Source of the DNA: Agrobacterium arsenijevicii
GTDB taxonomy: Bacteria > Pseudomonadota > Alphaproteobacteria > Rhizobiales > Rhizobiaceae
Assembly: GCA_000949895.1 (NCBI GenBank)
Contig: JWIT01000011.1
Location: 62,001-126,000 of the forward strand
Length of the DNA: 64,000 nucleotides
Direction: 5' to 3'
Below the pieces are notes generated by a model that was given only the letters and a program-made list of their open reading frames with translations, ran no database searches and was not told the origin of the DNA. A program made the position numbers and the translations under genes. Every line of letters begins with the position of its first letter. Within the stretch, counting starts at the first letter, position 1. Positions 54,433-62,959 of the stretch are shown here, one piece after another.

Positions 54433-56427
54433 ATGTTATTCGAAAAGACCAGCAACGGCTTCACCCTTTCGATCGGCGGTCGCACCATCCTTTCCCATTC
54501 GCCCGAAAATCCGGCCTTTTTTGCCGGTTTCGGCAAGGAACGGATGGATATGTATCGCGGCAATTTCGATATCGAGGACTATGTCATCGAACGGACGGCG
54601 CTGCGCCATGCCGAAGTCAACGGCGATAGCGTGATGCTTTCCTCTGCGCCCGGACAGGCCCCGCGCCTTCATCTCACGCTGGAAGGCAACACCATCAGGT
54701 TCACGGCGCTGGATGACACCATCAACCGCCTGTGGCTGCGGGTCGTTGCGGAAACGGGTGAGCATGTCTGGGGCGGCGGCGAGCAGATGTCCTATTTCGA
54801 CATGCGCGGTCGCCGTTTTCCGCTCTGGACGTCTGAACCCGGCGTTGGCCGCGACAAGACCGCCGAAATCACCTTCAAGGCCGATGTCAGCGGCAAGGCG
54901 GGTGGCGATTATTACAACACCAACTACCCGCAGCCGACCTGGCTTTCGTCACGCAAATACGCACTGCATGTAGAAACGAGCGCCTATTCGGTCTTCGATT
55001 TCCGCAACGGCGATTTCCACGAAATCGAGATCTGGGCGATCCCTGAGCGGATCGAGCTTTTCTCGGGCGACGCTTTTACCGATATCGTTTCGGCCCTGTC
55101 GCTACGGTTCGGACGCCAGCCGGAACTGCCGGAATGGGTTTATAACGGCGCGATCATCGGGTTAAAGGATGGCGCCAACTCCTTTGCCCGACTGGAAAAA
55201 ATCAGGGCCGCCGGAACCAAGGTTTCCGGTCTGTGGTGCGAGGACTGGGTGGGGCTTCGTCAGACATCCTTCGGCGCCCGGCTGTTCTGGGACTGGCAGG
55301 CCAATGACGTGCGTTATCCGCATCTGCGCCAGAAGATCGCCGAGCTTGCCGATCAGGACATCCGCTTTCTGGGGTATGTGAACCCCTATCTCTGTGTCGA
55401 CGGTCCGCTTTTCCCCATGGCCGAGGCGGCCGGTTATTTTGCGACCGGCGCGGACGGCAAGACGGCGCTGGTGGATTTTGGCGAGTTCGATTGCGGCGTG
55501 GTCGATTTCACCAATCCGGCCGCAGCCGAATGGTTTGCCGAAGAGATCATCGGCAAGAATATGCTGGATTTCGGCCTTTCCGGCTGGATGGCCGATTTCG
55601 GCGAATATCTGCCGATCGACATCACGCTGTCGAACGGCATCGACGCCAAGCTGATGCACAATGCCTGGCCGACACTCTGGGCCGAAGTCAACGCAAAGGC
55701 CGTTGAAAGCCGCGGCAAAACCGGCGAGGCGCTGTTCTTCATGCGGGCGGGCTTTACCGGCGTGCAGGCCCATTGCCCACTGCTGTGGGGCGGCGACCAG
55801 TCCGTCGATTTCTCCCGCCATGATGGTCTGGTTACCGTCATCTGCGGTGCGCTGTCTTCCGGCCTTCTGGGCAATGCCTATCACCATTCTGATATCGGCG
55901 GTTACACCAGCCTGTTCGGCAATGTCAGAACCCCGGAACTCATCATGCGTTGGGCGGAAATGGCCGCTTTTACCCCGGTCATGCGCACGCATGAGGGCAA
56001 CCGCCCGCGCGACAATCTCCAGATCGATCAGGACGAGACGGTTCTTGGCCATTTCGCCCGCATGACGGCGATCTATGTCGCACTCGCGCCCTATCTGAAA
56101 TCACTCTCCGCGGAAGCGGCGCAAACCGGCCTGCCGGTGCAGCGCCCGCTTTTCCTGCATTACGAGAACGACCGGCAAACCTATGCCATTCAGGACAGCT
56201 ATCTCTATGGTGCCGACATGCTCGTCGCACCCGTGTGGAAGGCAGGGGAAACGCAGCGCACGCTTTATCTTCCGGGCGAAGGAGAATGGGTACATCTGTG
56301 GAGCGGTGCGCGGCATGCGGGTGGGCACGAAATCACCGTTGATGCTCCGATAGGCCAGCCGGCCGTCTTCTACCGCGCCGGGACGCCCTTTGCTGCGCTA
56401 TTTGAACAGCTTCGCAGTCTCGGTTGA
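54433..56427 (+). CDS. smoI: Sulfoquinovosidase SmoI (GH31)
   Basis: A 664-residue glycoside hydrolase of family 31, 12 bp after smoH. The nucleophile is Asp388 in WMADFGEY and the acid/base Asp455 in LWGGDQS. The residues that recognise the sulfonate are present: Arg283 and Trp286 in ARLFWDW, and Tyr491 in GGYTS. These positions equal those I recall for the A. tumefaciens sulfoquinovosidase, which separates it from ordinary alpha-glucosidases. It has no signal peptide, so it works in the cytoplasm on imported sulfoquinovosides, releasing sulfoquinovose for SmoC. Confidence 0.97.
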   Translation: MLFEKTSNGFTLSIGGRTILSHSPENPAFFAGFGKERMDMYRGNFDIEDYVIERTALRHAEVNGDSVMLSSAPGQAPRLHLTLEGNTIRFTALDDTINRLWLRVVAETGEHVWGGGEQMSYFDMRGRRFPLWTSEPGVGRDKTAEITFKADVSGKAGGDYYNTNYPQPTWLSSRKYALHVETSAYSVFDFRNGDFHEIEIWAIPERIELFSGDAFTDIVSALSLRFGRQPELPEWVYNGAIIGLKDGANSFARLEKIRAAGTKVSGLWCEDWVGLRQTSFGARLFWDWQANDVRYPHLRQKIAELADQDIRFLGYVNPYLCVDGPLFPMAEAAGYFATGADGKTALVDFGEFDCGVVDFTNPAAAEWFAEEIIGKNMLDFGLSGWMADFGEYLPIDITLSNGIDAKLMHNAWPTLWAEVNAKAVESRGKTGEALFFMRAGFTGVQAHCPLLWGGDQSVDFSRHDGLVTVICGALSSGLLGNAYHHSDIGGYTSLFGNVRTPELIMRWAEMAAFTPVMRTHEGNRPRDNLQIDQDETVLGHFARMTAIYVALAPYLKSLSAEAAQTGLPVQRPLFLHYENDRQTYAIQDSYLYGADMLVAPVWKAGETQRTLYLPGEGEWVHLWSGARHAGGHEITVDAPIGQPAVFYRAGTPFAALFEQLRSLG

Positions 56428-56450
56428 AGCATCACCTTCCTGCCATCCCT

Positions 56451-56479
56451 GCAAAAAACGCCGCAAATATTGCGGCGTT
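56451..56479 (-). terminator. Terminator of the TadG-like gene, between convergent genes
   Basis: AACGCCGCAA (56457-56466) and TTGCGGCGTT (56470-56479) form a perfect 10-bp stem with an ATA loop. The A-run at 56453-56458 gives a U-tract on the minus strand, so it best terminates the leftward gene; it may also slow smoI transcripts. Confidence 0.85.
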
Positions 56480-56504
56480 CGAGAGATGTTTCAACAGGTG
56501 GTCA

Positions 56505-57806
56505 TCAGCCCGTCAGGCGTGGCGATGTGATGGCTTTCTTGAACAGAGCCGTCATCGCGTCGCTGATGCCCTGTGACGGGCTCACCTCGAAATACAGTCC
56601 CGGGGAAGCGCAACTCTGCATGCGCGAGCCGATTTCCGACTGAAAGGGCTTTATCCAGCTATTGTACCAGTCATTCGTCGGAAGCGGCAGATAGGTGGTA
56701 TAAAGCACGGCGATACGAAAACCCTTTTCCTTCAGCTTCGTACAGGCCTTGATGTCGATCGGCTCCTGACAGCGGCCCCCCGTCAGTTTTTTCGTGCAGG
56801 AGGAGGGCTTGTAACTGTCGCCAACACCATCTGAAACGAAAAAGATCACCTTGTCCGGGTTTGCCGAGCTTGCGCCCGTGCCCGAGGTTCCGGCCTTATC
56901 TCCGATCTGGGACAGAGCCCGGTCGAAGTCGGTTTGCTGATCGTTATTGTATCCCTGATAGGGAATGGACATCAGGTTGATTTCACCCGCTTTTTTCTTC
57001 GCGGTCTCCAGATCCGAGGTCAGCGGAACGACCTCAAGCAGCTTCGTGTCTTCCGCCCGCTCCCCGAAGGTATAAACAGCCATGCGATATTGATTGCTGC
57101 TTTTGCGCGTGGTTTTCGCCGTATCCATCAGACTGGCGGTTGCTTTGGCAACCACATCGATGCGCGTCGTAACTCCGAGTTTCTTGGCCTTGAAATAATA
57201 GCTGTTCGGGTCCGCCACGCCGTCTTTCACGATGTGACAGGCAAAAGCACATTTATCACTTGTATTCGCAACCAGAGTAGCAACATCCAAGGGTGTGGCG
57301 CCCACTCCCATGGAAGGCGTATTGTCCAGCAGAAGATAAAAATCGCTAAAGGTTTCCGTCTCATATTTCGCCGTGGCCGTGCCGCCAACCGAGATGAAAT
57401 CCTTGCCCAGAACCCCGGAAAGCGTCGTGCTTACCGATGCCTTGAAGCTGACGGATGACTCGACCACATTACCGTGCTTGGTCACCGAGACATCGACAGA
57501 CGTAATGCTGTAATCGGTATTTCCCCGCTGGTTGTCATCAAAGAATGCCCGCGCCTCGTCATTGCCGACGTTAATGACACCGTCGCCCGACATCTTCTTT
57601 GCCGCCTGAACACTTGCGGACATATCTGCGACGGCTGCAAGTGCTGCGGAATCCGCCGCCTGTTGCAGATCGGCTTTGACCGACATGCCACGCGTAATAT
57701 CAAGTGCCACACCGGCAGCCCCGCACAGAGGCACCATGAGCAACGCGGTAAGAATGCCAAAATTTCCCGATTTCTCTTGCCAGAAGTTTTTCAAGTTCGC
57801 CCCCAA
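56505..57806 (-). CDS. TadG-like pilus-assembly protein with VWA domain
   Basis: A 433-residue protein. The N-terminus KNFWQEKSGNFGILTALLMV with one hydrophobic helix (about 15-37), followed by ARGM-type DITRGMSVKADLQQAADSAA, is the TadE/TadG-like Flp pilus assembly signature. A von Willebrand factor A domain starts at FYLLLDNTPSMGVG; its metal-site motif is DxTxS rather than DxSxS. Several Cys in the C-terminal half (CAFACH, SSCTKK, GGRCQEP) suggest disulfides. In Tad systems such proteins sit in the membrane/periplasm and help pilus biogenesis. No other tad genes are near, so it is an orphan; the A+T-rich upstream region may reflect a separate origin. Confidence 0.82.
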   Translation of the reverse strand: MGANLKNFWQEKSGNFGILTALLMVPLCGAAGVALDITRGMSVKADLQQAADSAALAAVADMSASVQAAKKMSGDGVINVGNDEARAFFDDNQRGNTDYSITSVDVSVTKHGNVVESSVSFKASVSTTLSGVLGKDFISVGGTATAKYETETFSDFYLLLDNTPSMGVGATPLDVATLVANTSDKCAFACHIVKDGVADPNSYYFKAKKLGVTTRIDVVAKATASLMDTAKTTRKSSNQYRMAVYTFGERAEDTKLLEVVPLTSDLETAKKKAGEINLMSIPYQGYNNDQQTDFDRALSQIGDKAGTSGTGASSANPDKVIFFVSDGVGDSYKPSSCTKKLTGGRCQEPIDIKACTKLKEKGFRIAVLYTTYLPLPTNDWYNSWIKPFQSEIGSRMQSCASPGLYFEVSPSQGISDAMTALFKKAITSPRLTG

Positions 57807-57973
57807 CCATTCTGGAAGCGGAAACTAATACAGTGGAATTGAAAATCGGTTTCAATAGATAACTAATTTTTGATAAACTTAATATAATCAATAACTAATA
57901 TGCATTCAACAAATCAGCCCGTATTCGCGTTAAAGTTCAAAGTTGACATTACTTCAAAACCCTCCTAGCAAAT
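57807..57973. other. A+T-rich divergent promoter region
   Basis: About 170 bp between the TadG-like gene and the TPP riboswitch, strongly A+T-rich from 57830 to 57910. It presumably holds the promoters of both transcription units. No gene seen. Confidence 0.4.
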
Positions 57974-58070
57974 CAGTCTCTTCCGAGGGGAGCACCTGAC
58001 GGTGCTGAGATGGCGATGAGCCGGACCCTTGAACCTGATCCGGGTCATGCCGGCGTAGGAACGGAAACTG
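57974..58070 (+). ncRNA. TPP riboswitch (THI element)
   Basis: The conserved thi-box core is clear: CGAGGGGAGC, then GTGCTGAGATGGCGATGAG, then GACCCTTGAACCTGATCC and GGGTCATGCCGGCGTAGGA, ending ACGGAAACTG. Pairing of CAGT/TTCCG at the start with CGGAA/ACTG at the end makes P1. Thiamine pyrophosphate binding represses downstream genes. It precedes the thiXY-thiMED genes, as expected. No clear U-run terminator follows, so regulation is probably at translation initiation. Confidence 0.97.
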
Positions 58071-58148
58071 TCGCGCTTTTGAGGTGCCGCCCTTTCTCTT
58101 CTCCGCTTTGCCCGGATCTCCGTGATCGTCACAGCTGGAGACCGAACG

Positions 58149-58196
58149 ATGATGCTGAAACCTCCTGCCCTTCCTATACGGTACGGTTACGTCTGA
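58149..58196 (+). CDS. Possible 15-codon leader ORF downstream of the riboswitch
   Basis: A short frame (MMLKPPALPIRYGYV) with GGAG well placed upstream ends at TGA 58194-58196, overlapping the GAGG ribosome site of the next gene, whose ATG is at 58206. Its CCTCCTGCC segment could also sequester a ribosome site. It may be a leader peptide coupling riboswitch state to translation, or chance. No homology can be claimed. Confidence 0.3.
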   Translation: MMLKPPALPIRYGYV

Positions 58197-58205
58197 GGTC
58201 CGGCG

Positions 58206-58991
58206 ATGCGTGCCTCCCATGCGCTGAAGGGCGTCATTCTTCTTTTGATCATCTGGCAGGTGGGTATCTGGCTGTTTGCGCCGCCCCGCTACATCCTGCC
58301 CTCGCCCGCCGATGTCGCCGCCGCATTTCTGCGTCAGCCGGGCTTCCTGTTCGGACAGGCCATCGTGACGCTCAGCGAAATGGCCGTCGGGCTTGCGACC
58401 GGTATCACCGCCGGCATTCTGGTTGCCTTTACGATTGCCGCCATCCCGCGTTTTGGCCGCCTCGTCTGGCCTATGGTTCTTGTGTTGCAGGCGTTTCCCG
58501 TCTTCGTGCTCGCCCCCATACTCGTGCTGTGGTTCGGTTTCGGCATGGCCTCGAAAGTGGTCATGACGGCGATCATCATCTTTTTTCCCGTTGCTTCGGC
58601 CTTCACCGACGGTCTCAATCGCACGGATCGCGCGATCCTCGACGCCGCCTCACTGACGGAGGCGAGCCACTGGCAAATCCTCACCCGGTTGCGCGTGCCG
58701 CTGGCGCTTCCCTCGCTCATTTCCGGGCTGCGGGTAGCCGCACCGCTCGCCCCGCTTGGCGCCGTCATCGGCGAATGGGTGGGCGCATCCTCCGGGCTCG
58801 GTTTTGTCATGATCCAGTCCAATGCCCGCATGCAGACCGACACCATGTTTGCCGCCATGGCCATACTCGCCGTCATGGCCGTACTGCTGCGACTTATCGT
58901 CGACCGGGCGACAGCCAATCTGGCCCCCTGGGCCAAAGAAACAGAACACCTCATTCCTTTCAAACATTTGCGGAGACTTTCGGCACCATGA
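58206..58991 (+). CDS. thiX: Thiamine-precursor ABC permease (ThiX-like)
   Basis: A 261-residue single-domain permease of the SsuC/TauC/ThiX type with six helices. The EAA loop is LDAASLTEASHWQILTRLRV. The position directly under a TPP riboswitch and before a pyrimidine-type binding protein identifies it as part of a thiamine-precursor (hydroxymethyl- or formylaminopyrimidine) transporter. Its stop overlaps the next start as ATGA. The cognate ATPase ThiZ is not in this cluster. Confidence 0.87.
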   Translation: MRASHALKGVILLLIIWQVGIWLFAPPRYILPSPADVAAAFLRQPGFLFGQAIVTLSEMAVGLATGITAGILVAFTIAAIPRFGRLVWPMVLVLQAFPVFVLAPILVLWFGFGMASKVVMTAIIIFFPVASAFTDGLNRTDRAILDAASLTEASHWQILTRLRVPLALPSLISGLRVAAPLAPLGAVIGEWVGASSGLGFVMIQSNARMQTDTMFAAMAILAVMAVLLRLIVDRATANLAPWAKETEHLIPFKHLRRLSAP

Positions 58992-59932
58992 AACGAACTC
59001 TTCTTTCCCTCGTCGTTGCGGCAGCAAGCGTGTTTGCGCCCGTGCAATCGCAGGCGGCCGACAAGCTTACCGTGTTGCTGGAATGGTTCGTGAACCCGGA
59101 CCACGCTCCGATGGTGATCGCCAAGGAACGCGGCCTGTTCGCAGATGCGGGGCTGGACGTTGAGCTGGTTCCGCCTGCGGACCCATCCGCCGTGCCGCGT
59201 CTCGTCTCGGCAAAACAGGCCGATATCGGCGTTCACTACCAGCCGAACCTTTATCTCGACCATGATGCCGGGCTGCCGCTCGTCCGTTTCGGAACGCTGG
59301 TCGAAACGCCACTCAACACCGTCACCGTTCTGGCCGACGGGCCGATCAAGAGCCTGAAGGACCTGAAGGGCAAGAAGGTCGGCTTCTCCGTTTCCGGCTT
59401 CGAGGATGCGATGCTGAAGCGCATGCTGGAAAAGGACGGCCTGACAAAGGATGATGTTGAACTAATCAACGTCAATTTCTCGCTCTCGCCTTCCCTCATC
59501 GCGGGCAAGGTGGATGCGACGCTTGGCGGTTTCCGCAATTTCGAACTGACGCAGATGAAGCTTGAGGGCCACGAAGGCCGCTCCTTCTTCCCCGAGGAAC
59601 ATGGCGTGCCCGCCTATGACGAGCTGATCTTCGTCACCCACCGCGATTCTGCCAAGGACAACCGCCTGCCGCGTTTCCTCTCCGCCGTCGAGCAGGCCGC
59701 GATCTTCATCACCAACCACCCGCAGGAATCCTGGCAGCTTTTCATCAAGGCCTATCCGAACCTTGACGACGCGCTGAACAAGCAGGCGTTTTTCGACACC
59801 TTGCCGCGTTTCGCCAAACGTCCCGCCGCACTCGACCGCGCCCGCTACGCCCGCTTCGGTGAATTCATGCGAGACATGCAGCTGATCAAGCAGGCACCGG
59901 CGGCCGAAGACATCGCCGTGGAGCTGCAATAA
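58988..59932 (+). CDS. thiY: Pyrimidine-precursor binding protein (ThiY-like)
   Basis: A 314-residue periplasmic protein of the NMT1/THI5-like fold. The signal peptide ends near PVQSQAADK (about residue 23). The motif TVLLEWFVNPDHAPMVIAKE is characteristic of ThiY and of eukaryotic THI5, and GGFRNFELTQMKLEG is also typical. It binds a thiamine pyrimidine precursor for ThiX. The frame is open far upstream, but the ATG at 58988 begins the signal peptide and overlaps the thiX stop. Confidence 0.9.
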   Translation: MKRTLLSLVVAAASVFAPVQSQAADKLTVLLEWFVNPDHAPMVIAKERGLFADAGLDVELVPPADPSAVPRLVSAKQADIGVHYQPNLYLDHDAGLPLVRFGTLVETPLNTVTVLADGPIKSLKDLKGKKVGFSVSGFEDAMLKRMLEKDGLTKDDVELINVNFSLSPSLIAGKVDATLGGFRNFELTQMKLEGHEGRSFFPEEHGVPAYDELIFVTHRDSAKDNRLPRFLSAVEQAAIFITNHPQESWQLFIKAYPNLDDALNKQAFFDTLPRFAKRPAALDRARYARFGEFMRDMQLIKQAPAAEDIAVELQ

Positions 59933-59934
59933 CC

Positions 59935-60687
59935 ATGAACGGAACCTCTACGACAGGCTTTCCCACAGCGGCAAAAGCTGCCGAGATCCTCGAAAGAGTA
60001 CGGCAGACGCGCCCGCGCGTGCATTGCCTGATGAACACCGTGGTGCAGAAATTCACCGCCGACGGCATCACCGTCGTCGGCGGTATTCCCTCGATGACCA
60101 CCTCGCTTGAGGAAATCGGCGCTTTTGTCACGAAGGCCGATGCGGTGACGATCAATCTCGGCACGCTCGATGCAGACCGGCGCAAAGTCATCCGGTTTGC
60201 CGTAGAGATCGCCCGTGCAGCGGGCAAGCCGTGGATTCTGGACCCCGTGCATTGTGACTATTCACCATCGCGGCTGGCATTTGCGCGTGACCTGATCGCG
60301 CTTGGCCCGACCATCGTTCGCGGCAACAGCGCCGAAATGAACCTGATCGGCAATGTTGCGAATGCGGTGAGGATAGAGACAGGACCGGTCGATCAACTGC
60401 GCGATGCCACGCGTAGTGTCAGAATCGTCAACGGCCACCCGTGGATGGCGAAGGTGACCGGCACAGGTTGCCTTTCGGGCGGCGTCATCGCCGCCTTCAT
60501 GGCGGTGGAGAAAGATGCGCTGACGGCCGCTACCTCCGCCCTTGTCGTCACCGGCGTCGCGGCCGAACTGGCCGCAAAGAACGCCAAAGGCCCCGGCACG
60601 TTCGAGCCGGCGTTTCTGGATGCGCTTTCCGAAATTTCCGGAGAGGAGATAACACAACATGCAAGGATCGAGCATGAACAAGGTTGA
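59935..60687 (+). CDS. thiM: Hydroxyethylthiazole kinase ThiM
   Basis: A 250-residue ribokinase-like enzyme that phosphorylates 4-methyl-5-(2-hydroxyethyl)thiazole in thiamine salvage. Visible motifs are TVVQKFTADGITVVGGIPSM, INLGTLDADR, ILDPVHCDYS, RGNSAEMNLIG and the catalytic VTGTGCLSGGVIAAF with its Cys. It starts 2 bp after thiY and overlaps thiE by 29 bp. It is part of the riboswitch-controlled salvage set thiM-thiE-thiD. Confidence 0.95.
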   Translation: MNGTSTTGFPTAAKAAEILERVRQTRPRVHCLMNTVVQKFTADGITVVGGIPSMTTSLEEIGAFVTKADAVTINLGTLDADRRKVIRFAVEIARAAGKPWILDPVHCDYSPSRLAFARDLIALGPTIVRGNSAEMNLIGNVANAVRIETGPVDQLRDATRSVRIVNGHPWMAKVTGTGCLSGGVIAAFMAVEKDALTAATSALVVTGVAAELAAKNAKGPGTFEPAFLDALSEISGEEITQHARIEHEQG

Positions 60688-61336
60688 TTACCGCCTCAAC
60701 GCGCTGGTCGATGCGAGCCTCGGCGATGTTGCGCCCCTTGCCGAGCTTGCTTTGGCGGCCGCTCTCAACGGCGCGACCATCCTGCAATATCGTGACAAAC
60801 ACGCCTCAACGCGGGAGATGATCGAGAACGCACGCGCCATTCATGAGGCCATCGCCGGCACCGGCGTGCCGCTCGTCATCAACGACCGGGTAGATGTGGC
60901 GCTTGCCTCGGGTGCGGACGGGGTACATCTCGGCGCGGATGACATGGACGCCAAAACCGCCAGAAGCATTCTCGGCGAAAAGGCGATCATCGGCCTCACC
61001 GTCAAGAACCGGGCCGATGCCGAACGGGCAGCCTCCATGCCCGCCGATTACGCCTGCATCGGCGGCGTGTTCGAGACGGTCTCAAAGGTCAATCCGGACA
61101 AGCCGGTCGGTATCGACGGTTTTACAATGCTGCGCGCCCTGTTGCACGAATGGCGGCCGGAAATGCCGGTTGGCGCCATCGCCGGCATTGATCTTGCCCG
61201 CGTGCCGTCCGTCATTGCCGCCGGCGCGGATGGCGTCGCGGTCATCTCGGCCATATTCCGGGCAGGTAATATTGCCAACGCAACCAAGGGCTTCCGCGCG
61301 GCAATCGACACATCGCTGAAAGCGAGACAGCCATGA
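60659..61336 (+). CDS. thiE: Thiamine-phosphate synthase ThiE
   Basis: A 225-residue TIM-barrel enzyme joining the pyrimidine diphosphate and thiazole phosphate. Motifs are ILQYRDKHASTREM (a QYRDK variant of the usual QLREK), VINDRVDVALASGADGVHLG and ACIGGVFETVSK, with the GIDLARVPSVIAAGADGVAV phosphate-binding end. Two starts are possible: ATG 60659 (AGGAG 10 bp upstream) or ATG 60674 (AAGGA 8 bp upstream); the longer form is listed. It overlaps thiM and, by ATGA, thiD. Confidence 0.93.
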   Translation: MQGSSMNKVDYRLNALVDASLGDVAPLAELALAAALNGATILQYRDKHASTREMIENARAIHEAIAGTGVPLVINDRVDVALASGADGVHLGADDMDAKTARSILGEKAIIGLTVKNRADAERAASMPADYACIGGVFETVSKVNPDKPVGIDGFTMLRALLHEWRPEMPVGAIAGIDLARVPSVIAAGADGVAVISAIFRAGNIANATKGFRAAIDTSLKARQP

Positions 61337-62130
61337 CATCAATTGCATTGACCATTGCCGGCTCCGACAGCGGCGGCGGCGCAGGCATCCAGGCCGACAT
61401 CAAGACCTTCTCGGCGCTGGGTGCCTATGCCGCCAGCGTCATCACCGCCATCACCGCCCAGAACACCAGGGGCGTGACGGCGGTGGAGGATATTTCCGTT
61501 GCCACCATCGTCGCGCAGATGGATGCAGTTTTTTCCGATCTCGCCGTAAATGCGGTCAAGATCGGCATGGTCTCGCGGATCGAAACCATAGCGGCCATCG
61601 CCGCACGGCTTAAGCAGCAAACCCAGCCGGTGGTGCTCGATCCGGTCATGGTGGCAACCTCCGGCGACCGCCTTCTGCATGCGGACGCCATCGAGACATT
61701 GCGACGCGACCTGCTACCGATTGCCACCATCGTCACGCCGAACCTGCCCGAATCAGCGCTTCTGACCGGTACGCCGATTGCAGACACCGAGGCAGAGATC
61801 ATCCGTCAGGCCGAGATGATCCTGAAGGCGGGCGCGAAAGCCGTGCTCATCAAGGGCGGCCATGGCGACGGGCCGCAGAGCACGGATTATCTGTTCGCAG
61901 ACGGCACCATGCAGGCGCTTTCCGCTAGGCGAGTGGACACGAAAAACGACCATGGGACCGGCTGCACGCTGGCGGCGGCGATTACGGCTCATCTTGCGAG
62001 GGGTAGTGAATTGCGCGAGGCGGTAGGGCTTGCGAAGGACTATCTGAATGGGGCGCTTGATGCTGGTCGGGGGCTTGCCGTCGGTCAGGGTCGGGGACCA
62101 GTGCATCATTTTTATCGCTGGTGGGGGTGA
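61333..62130 (+). CDS. thiD: Hydroxymethylpyrimidine (phosphate) kinase ThiD
   Basis: A 265-residue ribokinase-fold enzyme that phosphorylates hydroxymethylpyrimidine twice. The start TIAGSDSGGGAGIQADIKTF and the anion-hole segment NDHGTGCTLAAAITAHLARG are diagnostic. It is the last gene of the thi operon and is coupled to thiE by a 4-bp overlap. The C-terminal tail (about 20 residues) is Gly-rich and unconserved. A long perfect inverted repeat begins 23 bp after the stop and could end transcription. Confidence 0.95.
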   Translation: MTSIALTIAGSDSGGGAGIQADIKTFSALGAYAASVITAITAQNTRGVTAVEDISVATIVAQMDAVFSDLAVNAVKIGMVSRIETIAAIAARLKQQTQPVVLDPVMVATSGDRLLHADAIETLRRDLLPIATIVTPNLPESALLTGTPIADTEAEIIRQAEMILKAGAKAVLIKGGHGDGPQSTDYLFADGTMQALSARRVDTKNDHGTGCTLAAAITAHLARGSELREAVGLAKDYLNGALDAGRGLAVGQGRGPVHHFYRWWG

Positions 62131-62153
62131 CATCGACACGCAGAGTGGGGCGC

Positions 62154-62332
62154 TTACCCCCCTCTGTCCTGCCGGACATCTCCCCCACAAGGAGGGAGAT
62201 CGGGTGAGGTTTTCGCTCGGTCCCACGCAACCGTCTCACTACCGATACCGCGGCTTATTGAATATAATGAGCAAGCCACTTGTCGATCTCCCTCCTTGTG
62301 GGGGAGATGTCCGGCAGGACAGAGGGGGGTAA
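62154..62332. repeat. MITE-like element with 49-bp perfect terminal inverted repeats
   Basis: The left arm (62154-62202, starting TTACCCCCCTCTGTCC) and the right arm (62284-62332, ending GGACAGAGGGGGGTAA) are perfect 49-bp reverse complements around an 81-bp centre. There is no coding capacity. The structure resembles miniature inverted-repeat or palindromic elements of Rhizobiaceae; the lack of any mismatch suggests recent arrival or selection for the hairpin. Situated between convergent thiD and lrp, it may also act as terminator for both. Confidence 0.88.
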
Positions 62333-62373
62333 CCGCATATTCCGCCGCGTAATTGTCCTCTCGAAAAAACTAC

Positions 62374-62832
62374 TCACCTCGCCTTCGGCGTCGCCAACAC
62401 ATTCCGGATCGCGAAACTCGAATGAATGCGCGAAACCCCCGGCAGCTTCGACAAAATCTCCTTGTGGATACGCTCGAAATCCCCCGCACTTTCCGCCTCG
62501 CAGCGCAGGAAATAATCCGATCCGCCCGTCATCAGGTAACATTCGCGGATTTCCGGATAACGCCGCACAGCGTTTTCAAAACGGTTGAGAAAATCTTCCG
62601 TCTGGCGGTCGAGCGTGATCTGGACGATGACCGAGATCACCTCGCCGCCGGCAAGGCCACTGGTCAGCGCCGTATAGCCCCGGATAATGCCTTCCCGCTC
62701 GAGAATATCGACCCGGCGAAGGCAGGCGGAGGCCGAAAGGCCGACTTCCGCGGCGAGCTTGGCGTTGCTGATGCGGGCGTTGAGCCGAAGCAGGCGGATG
62801 ATGTGGCGGTCGGTCGCATCGAGTGACGACAT
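62374..62832 (-). CDS. Lrp/AsnC-family transcriptional regulator
   Basis: A 152-residue regulator. The N-terminal HTH reads LDATDRHIIRLLRLNARISN with the recognition helix in VGLSASACLRRVDILE; the C-terminal RAM domain (VIVQITLDRQTEDFLNRFE, YLMTGGSDYFLRCE) binds an amino acid. The ATG at 62832 gives the normal Lrp length. It is divergent from an alanine racemase gene, as in dad operons, where the Lrp-like protein activates D-amino-acid catabolism in response to alanine. Confidence 0.92.
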   Translation of the reverse strand: MSSLDATDRHIIRLLRLNARISNAKLAAEVGLSASACLRRVDILEREGIIRGYTALTSGLAGGEVISVIVQITLDRQTEDFLNRFENAVRRYPEIRECYLMTGGSDYFLRCEAESAGDFERIHKEILSKLPGVSRIHSSFAIRNVLATPKAR

Positions 62833-62959
62833 AGAAAATTCCAATATGACAAAGAAAGTTGCGTAGATTGAAATTTTATCGCATTTTCTTCGAACAATAG
62901 CCAAGAAATTCGATAATCGTTGCAATACTCTCATATGATAAAAATGAGGGTGAACGACC

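Noticed and set aside
58010..58987. Upstream extension of the thiY frame
   Set aside because: The frame is open through the riboswitch and over thiX, but the signal peptide and ATGA overlap place the true start at 58988.
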